Source: CAYTQK01 sp964439745 (GTDB lineage: Bacteria; Desulfobacterota; Desulfobacteria; Desulfobacterales; Desulfosudaceae). From it: a stretch of DNA of 14,066 nt. This document shows, piece after piece, positions 6,150 through 14,066 of this stretch (positions are counted from its first letter, which is position 1; the number at the start of each line of letters is the position of its first letter). The notes below the pieces were generated by a model that was not told the origin of the DNA, made no database searches, and saw only the letters and a list, made by a program, of their open reading frames with translations. The stretch is from the NCBI GenBank assembly GCA_964439745.1, contig CAYTQK010000063.1, positions 1 to 14,066 on the forward strand, read 5' to 3'. A program made the position numbers and the translations under genes.

Positions 6150-8084
6150 ATGCCCGACCAGGACCGTTTTTACCTGACCACCCCGATCTATTATGTCAAT
6201 GCCCGGCCCCACCTGGGGCATGCCTATACCACCATCATGGCCGATGTGGCCTGCCGCTTCCAGGCCATGTGCGGCAAGGAGGTTTTTTTCCTGACCGGCA
6301 CGGACGAACACGGTGACAAGATCATGAAAGCCGCGGAAGCGGAAAAGGTTTCTCCCCAGGACTACGCCGACAGGATCAGCGCCCAGTTCCGGGCACTCTG
6401 GCCGCAGCTGAACATCAACTATGATTATTTCGTGCGCACCACCGACAGCGCCCACAAGCAGGTGGTCAAGGACATTCTCATGACCATCTACGAGGCCGGG
6501 GATATCTACTTCAGCGAGTACGAGGGGCTGTACTGCTTCGGCTGCGAACGGTTTTACGGAGAAAGAGAACTGGTGGACGGCAAGTGCCCGGACCATGAAA
6601 CCGTGCCGGAAACCATCCGCGAGTCGAACTATTTTTTCCGGATGAGCAAATACCAGCAGTGGCTGGTGGATCATATCGAAAACAATCCCGACTTTATCCG
6701 GCCGGAGCAATACCGCAAGGAGATCCTGGCTTTTCTCAAGGAGCCCCTGGAGGACCTCTGTATTTCCCGTCCCAAGAGCCGGCTGGACTGGGGAGTGACC
6801 CTGCCTTTTGACGACCAGTACGTCACCTATGTCTGGTTTGACGCCCTGACCAATTACCTCTCCGCCCTGGGGTATCCCGACGGTGAAAATTACCGCAAAT
6901 TCTGGCCGGTGACCCAGCATATCGTGGCCAAGGATATCATCAAGCCCCATGGCATCTACTGGCCCATCATGCTCAAGGCGGCCGGCATCCCGCTCTACCG
7001 GCATCTCAATGTCCACGGGTTCTGGAAGGTCGAGGAAAGCAAGATGTCCAAGAGCCTGGGCAACGTGGTCAGCCCCCTGGCCATGAAGGATGTCTACGGT
7101 CTGGACGCCTTCCGTTATTTTCTTTGCCGGGAGATGTCCTTCGGTCATGATGCCAGTTTCAACGAAACCGCCCTGGTGGACCGGCTCAACGCCGACCTGG
7201 CCAATGACCTGGGCAATCTTTTCGCCCGGGTGCTGGCCATGGCCAAGAAATATTTCCAGGGGGAGGTCCCGGCGGCGGACGCGGCCGACCTGCCGGCCAC
7301 TGAGATCGACCTGGCGGCCCTGGCCGCGGAAACGGTGGCCGCCTATGAGGCCAACTTGACGACCTTTTATTACGCCCGGGCCCTGTCCGCCGTGTGGGAG
7401 CTGATCGGCGCCATGAACCGCTACGTGGACTATACCGCTCCCTGGGAACTGGCCAAATCCGAAGAAAAACGGCCGACCCTGGCGGCGGTCATGTACCAGC
7501 TGCTGGAAGGATTGCGGGTGGTGGCCGGGCTGATCTACCCGGTCATGCCGGACACGGCCGCCACCATGATGGCCAAGCTGGGACTGGCGGAGGACAAAAG
7601 CGAAGATCAGTTCGATTTTGAAAAGATCAAGACCTGGGGCGGGCTCCCGCCGGGCGCCCGTCTGGGCAAGCCGCCGGCCCTGTTCCCCCGGGTGGAAAAA
7701 CCCGAAACGGCAGCCTCTGCGGCCGCCGAAGCGGGTCAGCCGCCGGCCGCACCCGGCTTCAAGGCCGAGATTGATATCGATACCTTCGCCCGGACCGACC
7801 TGCGCATCGGGACCGTGCTGACCGCCGAAAAGATTCCCAGGGCGAAGAAACTGCTCAGGCTGGAGGTGGATATCGGCGAAAAAAGGACCGTGGTGGCCGG
7901 CATTGCCGAGGCGTACACACCCGAAGAGATGGTCGGCCGGCAGGTGGTCATCGTGGCCAATCTCAAACCGGCCAAATTGATGGGCGTGGAATCGCATGGC
8001 ATGCTCCTGGCCGCGTTTGGCGACAAGGGGGCGGCCCTGGCCACGGTGGACAATCCGGTGGACCCGGGGACGGTATTGAAATAA
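6150..8084 (+). CDS. metG: Methionyl-tRNA synthetase with C-terminal tRNA-binding domain
   Basis: This class I enzyme charges tRNA-Met with methionine using ATP. The 644-residue protein shows the HIGH-equivalent HLGH at 21-24, GTDEHG at 50-55, and KMSKS at 298-302 (ESKMSKSLGN). Zinc ligands are likely C129, C132 (CFGC), C146 and H149 (CPDH), a single-knuckle arrangement typical of the Bacillus/Thermus-like MetRS type. From about 537 onward lies a Trbp111/EMAP-like tRNA-binding domain (DLRIGTV ... KLLRLEVDIG ... GRQVVIVANLKPAKLMG...ESHGMLLAA), which is the dimerising C-terminal extension found in many bacterial MetRS. An Ala/Pro-rich linker around 515-536 joins the two parts. The start is ATG one base after the ricT stop, with AGAGGAT inside the ricT end as its ribosome-binding site. 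Confidence 0.97.
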   Translation: MPDQDRFYLTTPIYYVNARPHLGHAYTTIMADVACRFQAMCGKEVFFLTGTDEHGDKIMKAAEAEKVSPQDYADRISAQFRALWPQLNINYDYFVRTTDSAHKQVVKDILMTIYEAGDIYFSEYEGLYCFGCERFYGERELVDGKCPDHETVPETIRESNYFFRMSKYQQWLVDHIENNPDFIRPEQYRKEILAFLKEPLEDLCISRPKSRLDWGVTLPFDDQYVTYVWFDALTNYLSALGYPDGENYRKFWPVTQHIVAKDIIKPHGIYWPIMLKAAGIPLYRHLNVHGFWKVEESKMSKSLGNVVSPLAMKDVYGLDAFRYFLCREMSFGHDASFNETALVDRLNADLANDLGNLFARVLAMAKKYFQGEVPAADAADLPATEIDLAALAAETVAAYEANLTTFYYARALSAVWELIGAMNRYVDYTAPWELAKSEEKRPTLAAVMYQLLEGLRVVAGLIYPVMPDTAATMMAKLGLAEDKSEDQFDFEKIKTWGGLPPGARLGKPPALFPRVEKPETAASAAAEAGQPPAAPGFKAEIDIDTFARTDLRIGTVLTAEKIPRAKKLLRLEVDIGEKRTVVAGIAEAYTPEEMVGRQVVIVANLKPAKLMGVESHGMLLAAFGDKGAALATVDNPVDPGTVLK

Positions 8085-8102
8085 AAACCGAAAGGAGGCG
8101 TT

Positions 8103-9290
8103 ATGCCCGGATTTGAATGGTATGATGAAAGTGAGCGGGAACTGGTCAACGAAGTCCTCTCGGACCGGGTGCTCTTCCGCTACGGCCACGGGCCGGCGGG
8201 CAATGATCGTTCCCGGGCGAAGATTTTTGAAACCGAGCTGGCCGAAAAAATCGGCGCCGGATACTGCCACCTCTGTTCCAGCGGGACCGCCGCCCTGACC
8301 GTGGCCTTGGCCGCCGCCGGGATCGGGGCCGGCGACGAGGTGATCGTGCCGCCCTTTACCTTCGTGGCCACCTTCGAGGCCCTCCTCAACGCCGGCGTGG
8401 TACCGGTGTTCGCCGAAATCGACGAGACCCTCTGCCTTGATCCGGAGCGCCTGGAGGCGGCCCTGTCGCCCCGCACGCGGGCGGTCATGCCGGTGCACAT
8501 GTGCGGCGGCATGGCCCGGATCGACGCCATCGGGGATTTTTGCGAAAAAAAAGGGCTGATACTGATGGAAGACGCCTGCCAGGCCCTGGGCGCCACCTTC
8601 CAGGGAAAATATCTCGGCACCTTCGGCCGGGCCGGCTGTTTTTCCTTTGACCCGGTTAAAACCATTACCTGCGGTGAAGGCGGAGCAGTGGTGACCGATG
8701 ACAAGGAAGTCTATGTCCGGGCCGACGCCTTTGCCGACCATGGCCATGATCATATCGGCGCCGACCGCGGCAAGGATGATCATATCATCCTCGGGGCCAA
8801 CTATCGCATCAGCGAACTCAATGCCGCCGTGGGGGTGGCCCAGCTGCGCAAGCTGGACCGCATCCTGGAGACCCAGCGGCGCCACAAGCAGGTCCTCAAG
8901 GAGGCCTTGTCCGGAATACCGGAGGTCACCTTCCGGGATCTGCCGGATCCGGACGGAGATTCGGCCACCTTCCTGTCCTTTTTCCTGCCGGATGAAGCGC
9001 GGGCCCGGTCCGCGGCGGCCGCGCTGGCAGAGGCCGGCGTCGATGGCTGCTTTTACTGGTATGACAACAACTGGCATTACCTGCGCCGGTGGGAGCATCT
9101 CCGCGAACTGCGGTCGGCGGCCCGGATTCCGGCCGCGCTGGCCGACAACCTGCCGGATTACAGCCGGGTGACCATGCCCTTGTCCGACGCCGTTATGAGC
9201 CGGTGTCTGTCCCTGCTGATCAAGCTCTCCTGGTCCGAAGATGAACTGGCCGGCCGGGCCGCCACCATGAAAACCGTACTTACTTCCTGA
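8103..9290 (+). CDS. kdnA: 8-amino-3,8-dideoxy-D-manno-octulosonate (Kdo8N) transaminase KdnA
   Basis: A PLP-dependent DegT/DnrJ/EryC1/StrS-family sugar aminotransferase of 395 residues. KdnA, described in Shewanella oneidensis, transfers an amino group (from glutamate) to C8 of the Kdo aldehyde to make Kdo8N for the LPS inner core. Visible family features: SSGTAA at 59-64 (phosphate binding), ED-A-CQ at 157-160, and the Schiff-base lysine K186 in DPVKTITCGEGG, which directly precedes the glycine loop. GANYRISELNAA at 231-242 is also typical. The assignment to KdnA rather than a generic StrS aminotransferase rests on the PFTFVATFEA, HMCGGMARID, ADHGHDHIGADRG and DGCFYWYDNNWHYL segments, which match the Shewanella protein as I recall it, and on the adjacent kdnB. 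It begins ATG four bases after AAGGAGG, an excellent Shine-Dalgarno, 18 bases from metG. Confidence 0.9.
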   Translation: MPGFEWYDESERELVNEVLSDRVLFRYGHGPAGNDRSRAKIFETELAEKIGAGYCHLCSSGTAALTVALAAAGIGAGDEVIVPPFTFVATFEALLNAGVVPVFAEIDETLCLDPERLEAALSPRTRAVMPVHMCGGMARIDAIGDFCEKKGLILMEDACQALGATFQGKYLGTFGRAGCFSFDPVKTITCGEGGAVVTDDKEVYVRADAFADHGHDHIGADRGKDDHIILGANYRISELNAAVGVAQLRKLDRILETQRRHKQVLKEALSGIPEVTFRDLPDPDGDSATFLSFFLPDEARARSAAAALAEAGVDGCFYWYDNNWHYLRRWEHLRELRSAARIPAALADNLPDYSRVTMPLSDAVMSRCLSLLIKLSWSEDELAGRAATMKTVLTS

Positions 9291-9300
9291 CAGGTGATTT

Positions 9301-10362
9301 ATGTTCAGAAATTTCAGAATGATTTCCAATGTGGTCTTCGGCCGGGGGTGTTTCGCCCAGCTGGGCGATATCCTGGCTGAACGCCGCCGGGACAGCTTCA
9401 TGGTCTTTCTGGTGGACGATGTTTTTGAAAATCAGGCCCTGTCCGCTGGCGTTCCCGCGGAAGATGGGGACCGGATTATTTTTGTCAATGTCGACGATGA
9501 ACCCACCACCCGTTATGTGGACCAGCTGGTGGCGGACATCCGGGCCGAATCTTCGGCCCTTCCGGACGGGGTGATCGGTATCGGCGGCGGCAGTACCATG
9601 GACCTGGCCAAGGCGGTTTCGCTGCTGCTGACCAACCCGGGGTCGGCTGCCGATTACCAGGGGTGGGATCTGATCAAAACGCCGGCCGTTTACCACGTGG
9701 GCGTGCCCACTCTCTCCGGCACCGGGGCCGAGGTGTCCCGCACCACCGTGCTGACCGGTCCGGAGAAGAAGCTGGGCATCAATTCCGACCATACCGTCTT
9801 CGACCAGGTGGTTCTCGATCCGGAACTGATTGCCGGGGTCCCCAGAGAACAATGGTTCTATACCGGCATGGACTGCTATATCCATTGCATTGAATCCCTG
9901 GAAGGCACCTATCTGAATGCGTTTTCGCGGGCATACGGGGAAAAGGCCCTGGATCTCTGCCGGGAAGTTTACCTGGGTGATCCCGAAGACGGGGATGACC
10001 GCCTGATGATGGCCTCTTTTTTCGGCGGGATGAGCATCGCCTATTCCCAGGTCGGCGTCTGTCATGCCATGTCTTACGGACTGGCGTTTGTGCTGCACGT
10101 TCATCATGGCATCGGCAACAGCATTGTTTTTGATTACCTGGAAGAGTTCTATCCCGAGGGCGTAGCCGAATTCCGCGCCATGCTGCAGCGGCACGAGATC
10201 CAGCTGCCCCGGCAGCTGACCGCCGACCTCCCGGAGGAGGAACTGGACCGCATGAGCCGGGTGGCCTATGGCCTGGATCCGTTGTGGGAAAACGCCCTGG
10301 GCAAAAACTGGCGGGAAGTCATGCCCCTGGAGCGGATCAAGGAGCTGTACCGGAAAATGTAA
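9301..10362 (+). CDS. kdnB: 3-deoxy-D-manno-octulosonate 8-oxidase KdnB
   Basis: A 353-residue iron-containing-type alcohol dehydrogenase (Fe-ADH family). KdnB oxidises the C8 hydroxyl of Kdo to an aldehyde, which KdnA then aminates. Family features are the nucleotide-binding GGGSTMD at 95-101 and GVPTLSGTGAEVSRT at 134-148 (active-site region). The likely metal ligands are D191 and H195 in GMDCYIHCIESLEGT, H255 in GVCHAMSYG and H269 in HHGIGN. The pairing with kdnA and segments such as FVNVDDEPTTRYVDQL and YQGWDLIKTPAVYHVG support KdnB specifically over a generic Fe-ADH. It starts ten bases after the kdnA stop, behind AGGTGAT. The reaction and pathway are from published Shewanella work as recalled; the exact metal and cofactor cannot be read from sequence. 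Confidence 0.9.
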   Translation: MFRNFRMISNVVFGRGCFAQLGDILAERRRDSFMVFLVDDVFENQALSAGVPAEDGDRIIFVNVDDEPTTRYVDQLVADIRAESSALPDGVIGIGGGSTMDLAKAVSLLLTNPGSAADYQGWDLIKTPAVYHVGVPTLSGTGAEVSRTTVLTGPEKKLGINSDHTVFDQVVLDPELIAGVPREQWFYTGMDCYIHCIESLEGTYLNAFSRAYGEKALDLCREVYLGDPEDGDDRLMMASFFGGMSIAYSQVGVCHAMSYGLAFVLHVHHGIGNSIVFDYLEEFYPEGVAEFRAMLQRHEIQLPRQLTADLPEEELDRMSRVAYGLDPLWENALGKNWREVMPLERIKELYRKM

Positions 10363-10382
10363 TCCTGAAAGCGGGGGAAGTC

Positions 10383-13300
10383 ATGTGCGGAATCGTCGGA
10401 ATCGTACCGGTGGCGCGGCCCGGCGGCAGCGCCGTCGAAGTGGATGTGCAACAGCTGGACCGGCTGACGGCTGTCATCGAAAAGCATTGCTGGCAGCAGT
10501 GTTTCGCTGGGGGGCAGGCTGCGACGAGGGAATACCTGGGCGGGGACGATGTGGTCGCGGAATTGGCGCAGGCGGCCTGTTCCCTGAAGACCGACGCCGT
10601 TTTTTACCGATTGCTGACCGCACCGGAAGAAGCCCGTGTCATTGAAGACGTGGCGGCCCGCCTGCGGACCCTGGCCGCGGCGGAAGGGGGGGCCTGGCAG
10701 AAAATTTCGGGCATGGTGGACGCGGCCGAAGTGCCGGTTCTCTCCCGTCGCCTGGAAAGTCTCCGCGATAGCTGGTGGTGCCTGGAAACCGAGGTCTGTC
10801 AGAATCTTATCCGACTCACCGAGCTGGCCACGCTTCCCTCTCCCACCTTCGCGGCCGTGTCCCTGCTGCGGAAAATCAACGCCGCCCTGAACAGCCTGGA
10901 TCGCCTGGAGGTACGGGGCCGGGATTCGGCCGGGATCGCGGTCATGATCACCATGGCCGACGATGGGTTTGACGCCATAGAAGCGGTCCTGTCCGAAGAG
11001 GGGTTATGGGAGTCCTTTAAAGAACGCAGCAATCCCGAAGTTCTGGACAACCAGGCTGTGTCGTTTTACCGGGACATAGACAATCATCGGGTGTCCCTGG
11101 CTTTTGTCTACAAATTTGCCGCCGAGATCGGCGGTCTCGGGGAAAATGTCCGCTTTTTGCGCAAGCAGATCCGCCGGGATTCTATTTTTCAGACCCTGCT
11201 GGCTTTTTCCTGGGACCAGGTGACCGTGTCCGCGCATACCCGGTGGGCCTCGGTGGGGACGATCACCGAAGCCAACTGCCACCCGGTGGACAACCGCACC
11301 ACCGACCGGGACAGCAGCCGGCGGGCCTTCATCCAGGTCTGCTTGAACGGGGATATTGACAATTACCAGGAATTGAAGGCCGAGCACGAAGCGGACGGGG
11401 ACATACCGCCGGCGGAGATCACCACCGATACCAAGATCATCCCCCTGCGCATTCAGCGGTACCTCAGCGAAGGGTATGGGGTGGACGAGGCTTTCCGGAT
11501 GGCGGTATCCGACTTTGCCGGCGCCCATGCCATCATGATGCAGACCGCCCTGGCGCCGGGCCGGTTGTTCTTCGCCCAGAAAGGCAGCGGCCAGGCCCTG
11601 TTCGTGGGGCAGGCCGAAGATCACTACATCGTCTCTTCCGAGTTGTACGGGATCATCGAGGAAACCGCCACCTTTGTGAAGATGAACGCCGGCGCCGGCA
11701 ACCCGGACAGTAGCAGCGGACAGATCGTGACGCTGGATGGGAGCACGGCCGGTTTGACAAAGATCGCCGCCTGCGGTTATGACGGCTCGCCGGCCTGTTA
11801 CGAGGAAAGGCACGTCAGCCATACCGAGATCACCTCCCGGGATGTTGATCGACAGGGATATCCCCACTATTTTTTAAAAGAGATCTCGCAGGCACCGCAG
11901 TCCATTGAAAAAACACTGCAGAACTGCTGGCAGACCGTGCCCGGAACAGGTCACCTGGCCGTTCATCTGGCGGATTCGGTGATTCCGCGGTCGCTGCGGA
12001 CGGCCCTGTCCGAAGACCTGATCCGGCGGATCTGTTTCATCGGCCAGGGCACGGCCGGGGTGGCCGCCCTGGCCTGCGCCGATATTCTCAATTATTACCT
12101 GGCCGACCCGGGCATGATGGTTGGCGCCCTGAAATCCTCCGAATTGAGCGGCTTCAACCTGGCCGAATCGGTTTCCTCCGCCCGGGCGGACGGTATGGCC
12201 GATACCCTGGTAGTGGCCATCAGCCAGTCCGGCACCACCACCGACACCAATCGCGCCCTGGACATGGTCCGGGACCGGGGGGCGCATACCCTGGCCATTG
12301 TCAACCGCCGGGATTCCGACATTACCTTCCGGGTGGACGGTGTCTTTTATACCAGCACCGGCCGCGATATCGAGATGTCGGTGGCCTCGACCAAGGCCTT
12401 TTACGCCCAGGTGGTGGCCGGGTCGGTGCTGGGATTGTACCTGACCGCGCTCAAGGGGGCCCGGGACGAGGCCTTTATTGCCAGCGAGATCAGGCAGCTG
12501 CTGCGGCTGCCGGCGGTGCTGGAAACCGTTTTTGAAAAACGGGACATGATCCAGCAAAGTGCCCGCCGCCTGGCCGCCGCCAAGACCTACTGGGCGGCCG
12601 TGGGCAGCGGTCCCAACAAGGCCGCCGCCGATGAGATCCGGATCAAGCTCAGTGAATTGTGCTACAAGACCATTTCCTCGGATTACGTCGAGGACAAGAA
12701 GCATATCGACCTGTCGGCCGAGCCCCTGATCATCGTCTGCGCGGCCGGCTCCCGGCCCCGGGTGCTGGATGATATCGTCAAGGATACGGCGATTTTCCGG
12801 GCCCACAAGGCGGCCCCGGTGGTGATCGTGGAAGAGGGAGAAGACCGGTTCGCGCCCTATGCCGAGGATGTCATCCATGTGCCGGCCATCGCCGAGCACT
12901 TTGGTCCCATCGTCAACACCTTTGTCGGTCACTTGTGGGGCTATTACGCCGCCCTGGCCATCAACGAGGGTTCGGAACTGCTCTATGATTTCCGGGAGAA
13001 GATTCAGCGCGAGATCGACCAGTACCGGCACCAGGGCATGGATCTCTTCGAGATTGTCCTGGAAAATGATTTCCGGGAAAAGGTGCTCCAGTTTTACAAA
13101 ATTTTTCGCGCGGCCCGGGAAAACCGGTCCTCTCCCGCCTGCGTGGTGCATGCCGCAGATCTGTCCCTGCTGCTGAAATACCTGGCCGGCCGGCTGCCCC
13201 TGAGTGATTTCGCGCTGGATTTCGGGGTCAAGGGAACGGCCCCCAACATGATCGAGACCCTTTTTTCCTACCTGGGCCGTTCCATCAACCAGATGGCCCG

Positions 13301-13961
13301 GCCGGTGGATGCCATCAAGCACCAGGCCAAGACCGTCACCGTCGGGACCAGCCGTATCGAGGAAACCATGAGCGGTATTCTCTTTGATGCCCTGGAAAGC
13401 CACGGCATCTCCGTGTCCCAGCTGACCAACCGCAACGTGGTGGTGCTGAAAAATGTCCAGGAGATCGTGGCCGCCATCCGCGGATCCATTCTGTACGAAA
13501 TTTCGCATCTCAACCTGCTGGGCGCCCCCACCGAGGAGACCACCATCGCCATCGTGAAAAAAGAAGGCGTGCTGGCGGATATCCCCTCCCGGGTGGAGAC
13601 GGATAACCGGCTCAAGGGGACCAAGCGGATCATCGTCAAGGAGGGCAATGTCTATGTCGGCCGGGGCCGCAAAGATGACCGCCATATCGTGGTCATCCCG
13701 GTGTTGTCAGCTTCCAGTACCCAGGGCGGCATGATTCACCGGCTTCTGCTGCTGAATATTGAATTCAAGACCCCGACCTCCCTGTATGCCCGCAAAAAAG
13801 CCCTCGGCGGCAAGTGCGAACGGATCAAGAACTACGTCCAGGAAAACAGCGTCATCTGGGAAGACCGGTTCCTGGATCTGGTTGATATCAAGGATCTTTT
13901 TGGCCGTTCCGCCGAGAAAATCGCCGAGCAGATCGTGGCGGCCGTGGAACATCAATCCTGA
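10383..13961 (+). CDS. Giant GlmS-like protein: glutamine amidotransferase plus double SIS domains with extra regions
   Basis: A 1192-residue protein from ATG 10383 (GGGGGAAG upstream), 20 bases after kdnB. It follows the plan of glutamine:fructose-6-phosphate aminotransferase (GlmS, normally about 610 residues) but is nearly twice as long. It starts MCGIVGIV, putting the Ntn nucleophile Cys at position 2. An insertion of about 155 residues follows (roughly 10-165) before RLEVRGRDSAG (174-184). A second, smaller insertion precedes HTRWAS (295-300). LNGDIDNY (321-328) and TTDT (347-350) complete the glutaminase site. HYFLKEI at 495-501 leads into SIS domain 1 (SQSGTT at 614-619, VASTKAF at 667-673) and SIS domain 2 (about 735-865). 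Residues about 870-1192 resemble nothing I recognise. Several GlmS active-site positions differ (see findings), so fructose-6-phosphate as the substrate is not assured. It might make an amino sugar for LPS, or be a GlmS variant with added regulatory parts. Confidence 0.88.
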   Translation: MCGIVGIVPVARPGGSAVEVDVQQLDRLTAVIEKHCWQQCFAGGQAATREYLGGDDVVAELAQAACSLKTDAVFYRLLTAPEEARVIEDVAARLRTLAAAEGGAWQKISGMVDAAEVPVLSRRLESLRDSWWCLETEVCQNLIRLTELATLPSPTFAAVSLLRKINAALNSLDRLEVRGRDSAGIAVMITMADDGFDAIEAVLSEEGLWESFKERSNPEVLDNQAVSFYRDIDNHRVSLAFVYKFAAEIGGLGENVRFLRKQIRRDSIFQTLLAFSWDQVTVSAHTRWASVGTITEANCHPVDNRTTDRDSSRRAFIQVCLNGDIDNYQELKAEHEADGDIPPAEITTDTKIIPLRIQRYLSEGYGVDEAFRMAVSDFAGAHAIMMQTALAPGRLFFAQKGSGQALFVGQAEDHYIVSSELYGIIEETATFVKMNAGAGNPDSSSGQIVTLDGSTAGLTKIAACGYDGSPACYEERHVSHTEITSRDVDRQGYPHYFLKEISQAPQSIEKTLQNCWQTVPGTGHLAVHLADSVIPRSLRTALSEDLIRRICFIGQGTAGVAALACADILNYYLADPGMMVGALKSSELSGFNLAESVSSARADGMADTLVVAISQSGTTTDTNRALDMVRDRGAHTLAIVNRRDSDITFRVDGVFYTSTGRDIEMSVASTKAFYAQVVAGSVLGLYLTALKGARDEAFIASEIRQLLRLPAVLETVFEKRDMIQQSARRLAAAKTYWAAVGSGPNKAAADEIRIKLSELCYKTISSDYVEDKKHIDLSAEPLIIVCAAGSRPRVLDDIVKDTAIFRAHKAAPVVIVEEGEDRFAPYAEDVIHVPAIAEHFGPIVNTFVGHLWGYYAALAINEGSELLYDFREKIQREIDQYRHQGMDLFEIVLENDFREKVLQFYKIFRAARENRSSPACVVHAADLSLLLKYLAGRLPLSDFALDFGVKGTAPNMIETLFSYLGRSINQMARPVDAIKHQAKTVTVGTSRIEETMSGILFDALESHGISVSQLTNRNVVVLKNVQEIVAAIRGSILYEISHLNLLGAPTEETTIAIVKKEGVLADIPSRVETDNRLKGTKRIIVKEGNVYVGRGRKDDRHIVVIPVLSASSTQGGMIHRLLLLNIEFKTPTSLYARKKALGGKCERIKNYVQENSVIWEDRFLDLVDIKDLFGRSAEKIAEQIVAAVEHQS

Positions 13962-14018
13962 GCTTTTTCCTTTTCCTGTCCCGGAACCGATTTGTTACAA
14001 GACCAGTAATTTTGACAA

Positions 14019-14044
14019 GCCTGTAAAAAGTCTTTTTTACAGGC
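14019..14044 (+). terminator. Hairpin downstream of the operon (possible terminator or dispersed repeat)
   Basis: An 11-bp perfect stem, GCCTGTAAAAA at 14019-14029 and TTTTTACAGGC at 14034-14044, with a four-base loop GTCT. It lies 57 nt after the last stop codon. No uninterrupted T-run follows, so it is not a textbook rho-independent terminator. It may be a weak terminator, a 3'-end stabiliser, or one end of a repeat family whose remainder lies outside the window. The 57 nt between the stop and the hairpin hold nothing else recognisable. Confidence 0.45.
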
Positions 14045-14066
14045 AGTATTAAGTTTTAAGTGATTA

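Noticed and set aside
5964..9401. 1145-aa open frame on the minus strand
   Set aside because: It lies opposite ricT end, metG, kdnA and the start of kdnB, is Gly/His/Arg-rich low-complexity, has no recognisable domain and reflects high GC with a stop-poor antisense frame.
10284..10382. N-terminal extension of the GlmS-like frame upstream of ATG 10383
   Set aside because: It overlaps the kdnB coding end and would place residues ahead of MCGIVGIV. Ntn amidotransferases need Cys at position 2, so the ATG at 10383 is the true start.
11874..13685. 603-aa open frame on the minus strand
   Set aside because: Antisense to the GlmS-like gene, with shadow composition (Gly, His, Gln rich) and no domain. 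The plus-strand frame has clear GATase/SIS motifs.
1..14066. Mobile element, prophage, CRISPR or tRNA gene
   Set aside because: No transposase, integrase or phage protein in any frame, no regularly spaced repeats, and no cloverleaf pattern or tRNA-like anticodon arm seen.

Overview
This window looks like a chromosomal segment from a Gram-negative, GC-rich bacterium. The best guess is Desulfobacterota (Desulfosarcina/Desulfobacter-like sulfate reducers). Three things point there: an LptD outer-membrane LPS assembly protein shows a Gram-negative envelope, the order holB-ricT-metG is kept in Firmicutes and deltaproteobacteria-like lineages, and a small 59-aa protein precedes lptD. The taxonomic call is inference from gene content only. 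No rRNA, tRNA, CRISPR array, insertion sequence or phage gene was seen.

Layout. Positions 4-525 (minus strand) hold a zinc-ribbon/PilZ protein, probably a c-di-GMP-responsive protein. A 271-nt AT-rich divergent intergenic region follows. It carries a long, nearly perfect inverted repeat (555-576 / 610-631), an AT-rich repeat pair and a plausible promoter. From 797 to 13961 every gene is on the plus strand with short gaps or overlaps. The order is a 59-aa hypothetical protein (797-976), lptD (overlapping by 4 nt), a NusG/RfaH-family transcription factor, an HU/IHF-family DNA-binding protein (behind a 160-nt gap with a likely promoter and a perfect Shine-Dalgarno), holB, ricT, metG, kdnA, kdnB, and a 1192-aa protein built on a glucosamine-6-phosphate synthase (GlmS) plan. 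After it lie about 105 nt ending in an 11-bp hairpin.

How the genes fit together. holB (clamp-loader delta'), ricT and metG are housekeeping genes whose adjacency is an old conserved arrangement. The surrounding genes have an envelope/LPS theme: LptD inserts LPS into the outer membrane, and KdnB and KdnA convert the inner-core sugar Kdo to 8-amino-Kdo (Kdo8N), which replaces Kdo in the core of organisms such as Shewanella. The specialised NusG paralogue could assist transcription of a long polysaccharide-related operon. The last gene, tightly linked to kdnAB, is the most unusual item. It keeps the glutamine-amidotransferase and double-SIS framework of GlmS but is about twice the normal length, has two insertions in the amidotransferase half, a C-terminal extension of roughly 320 residues that I do not recognise, and substitutions at several positions that matter in GlmS. 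It may be an amino-sugar enzyme with a different substrate, or a GlmS variant with an added regulatory domain.
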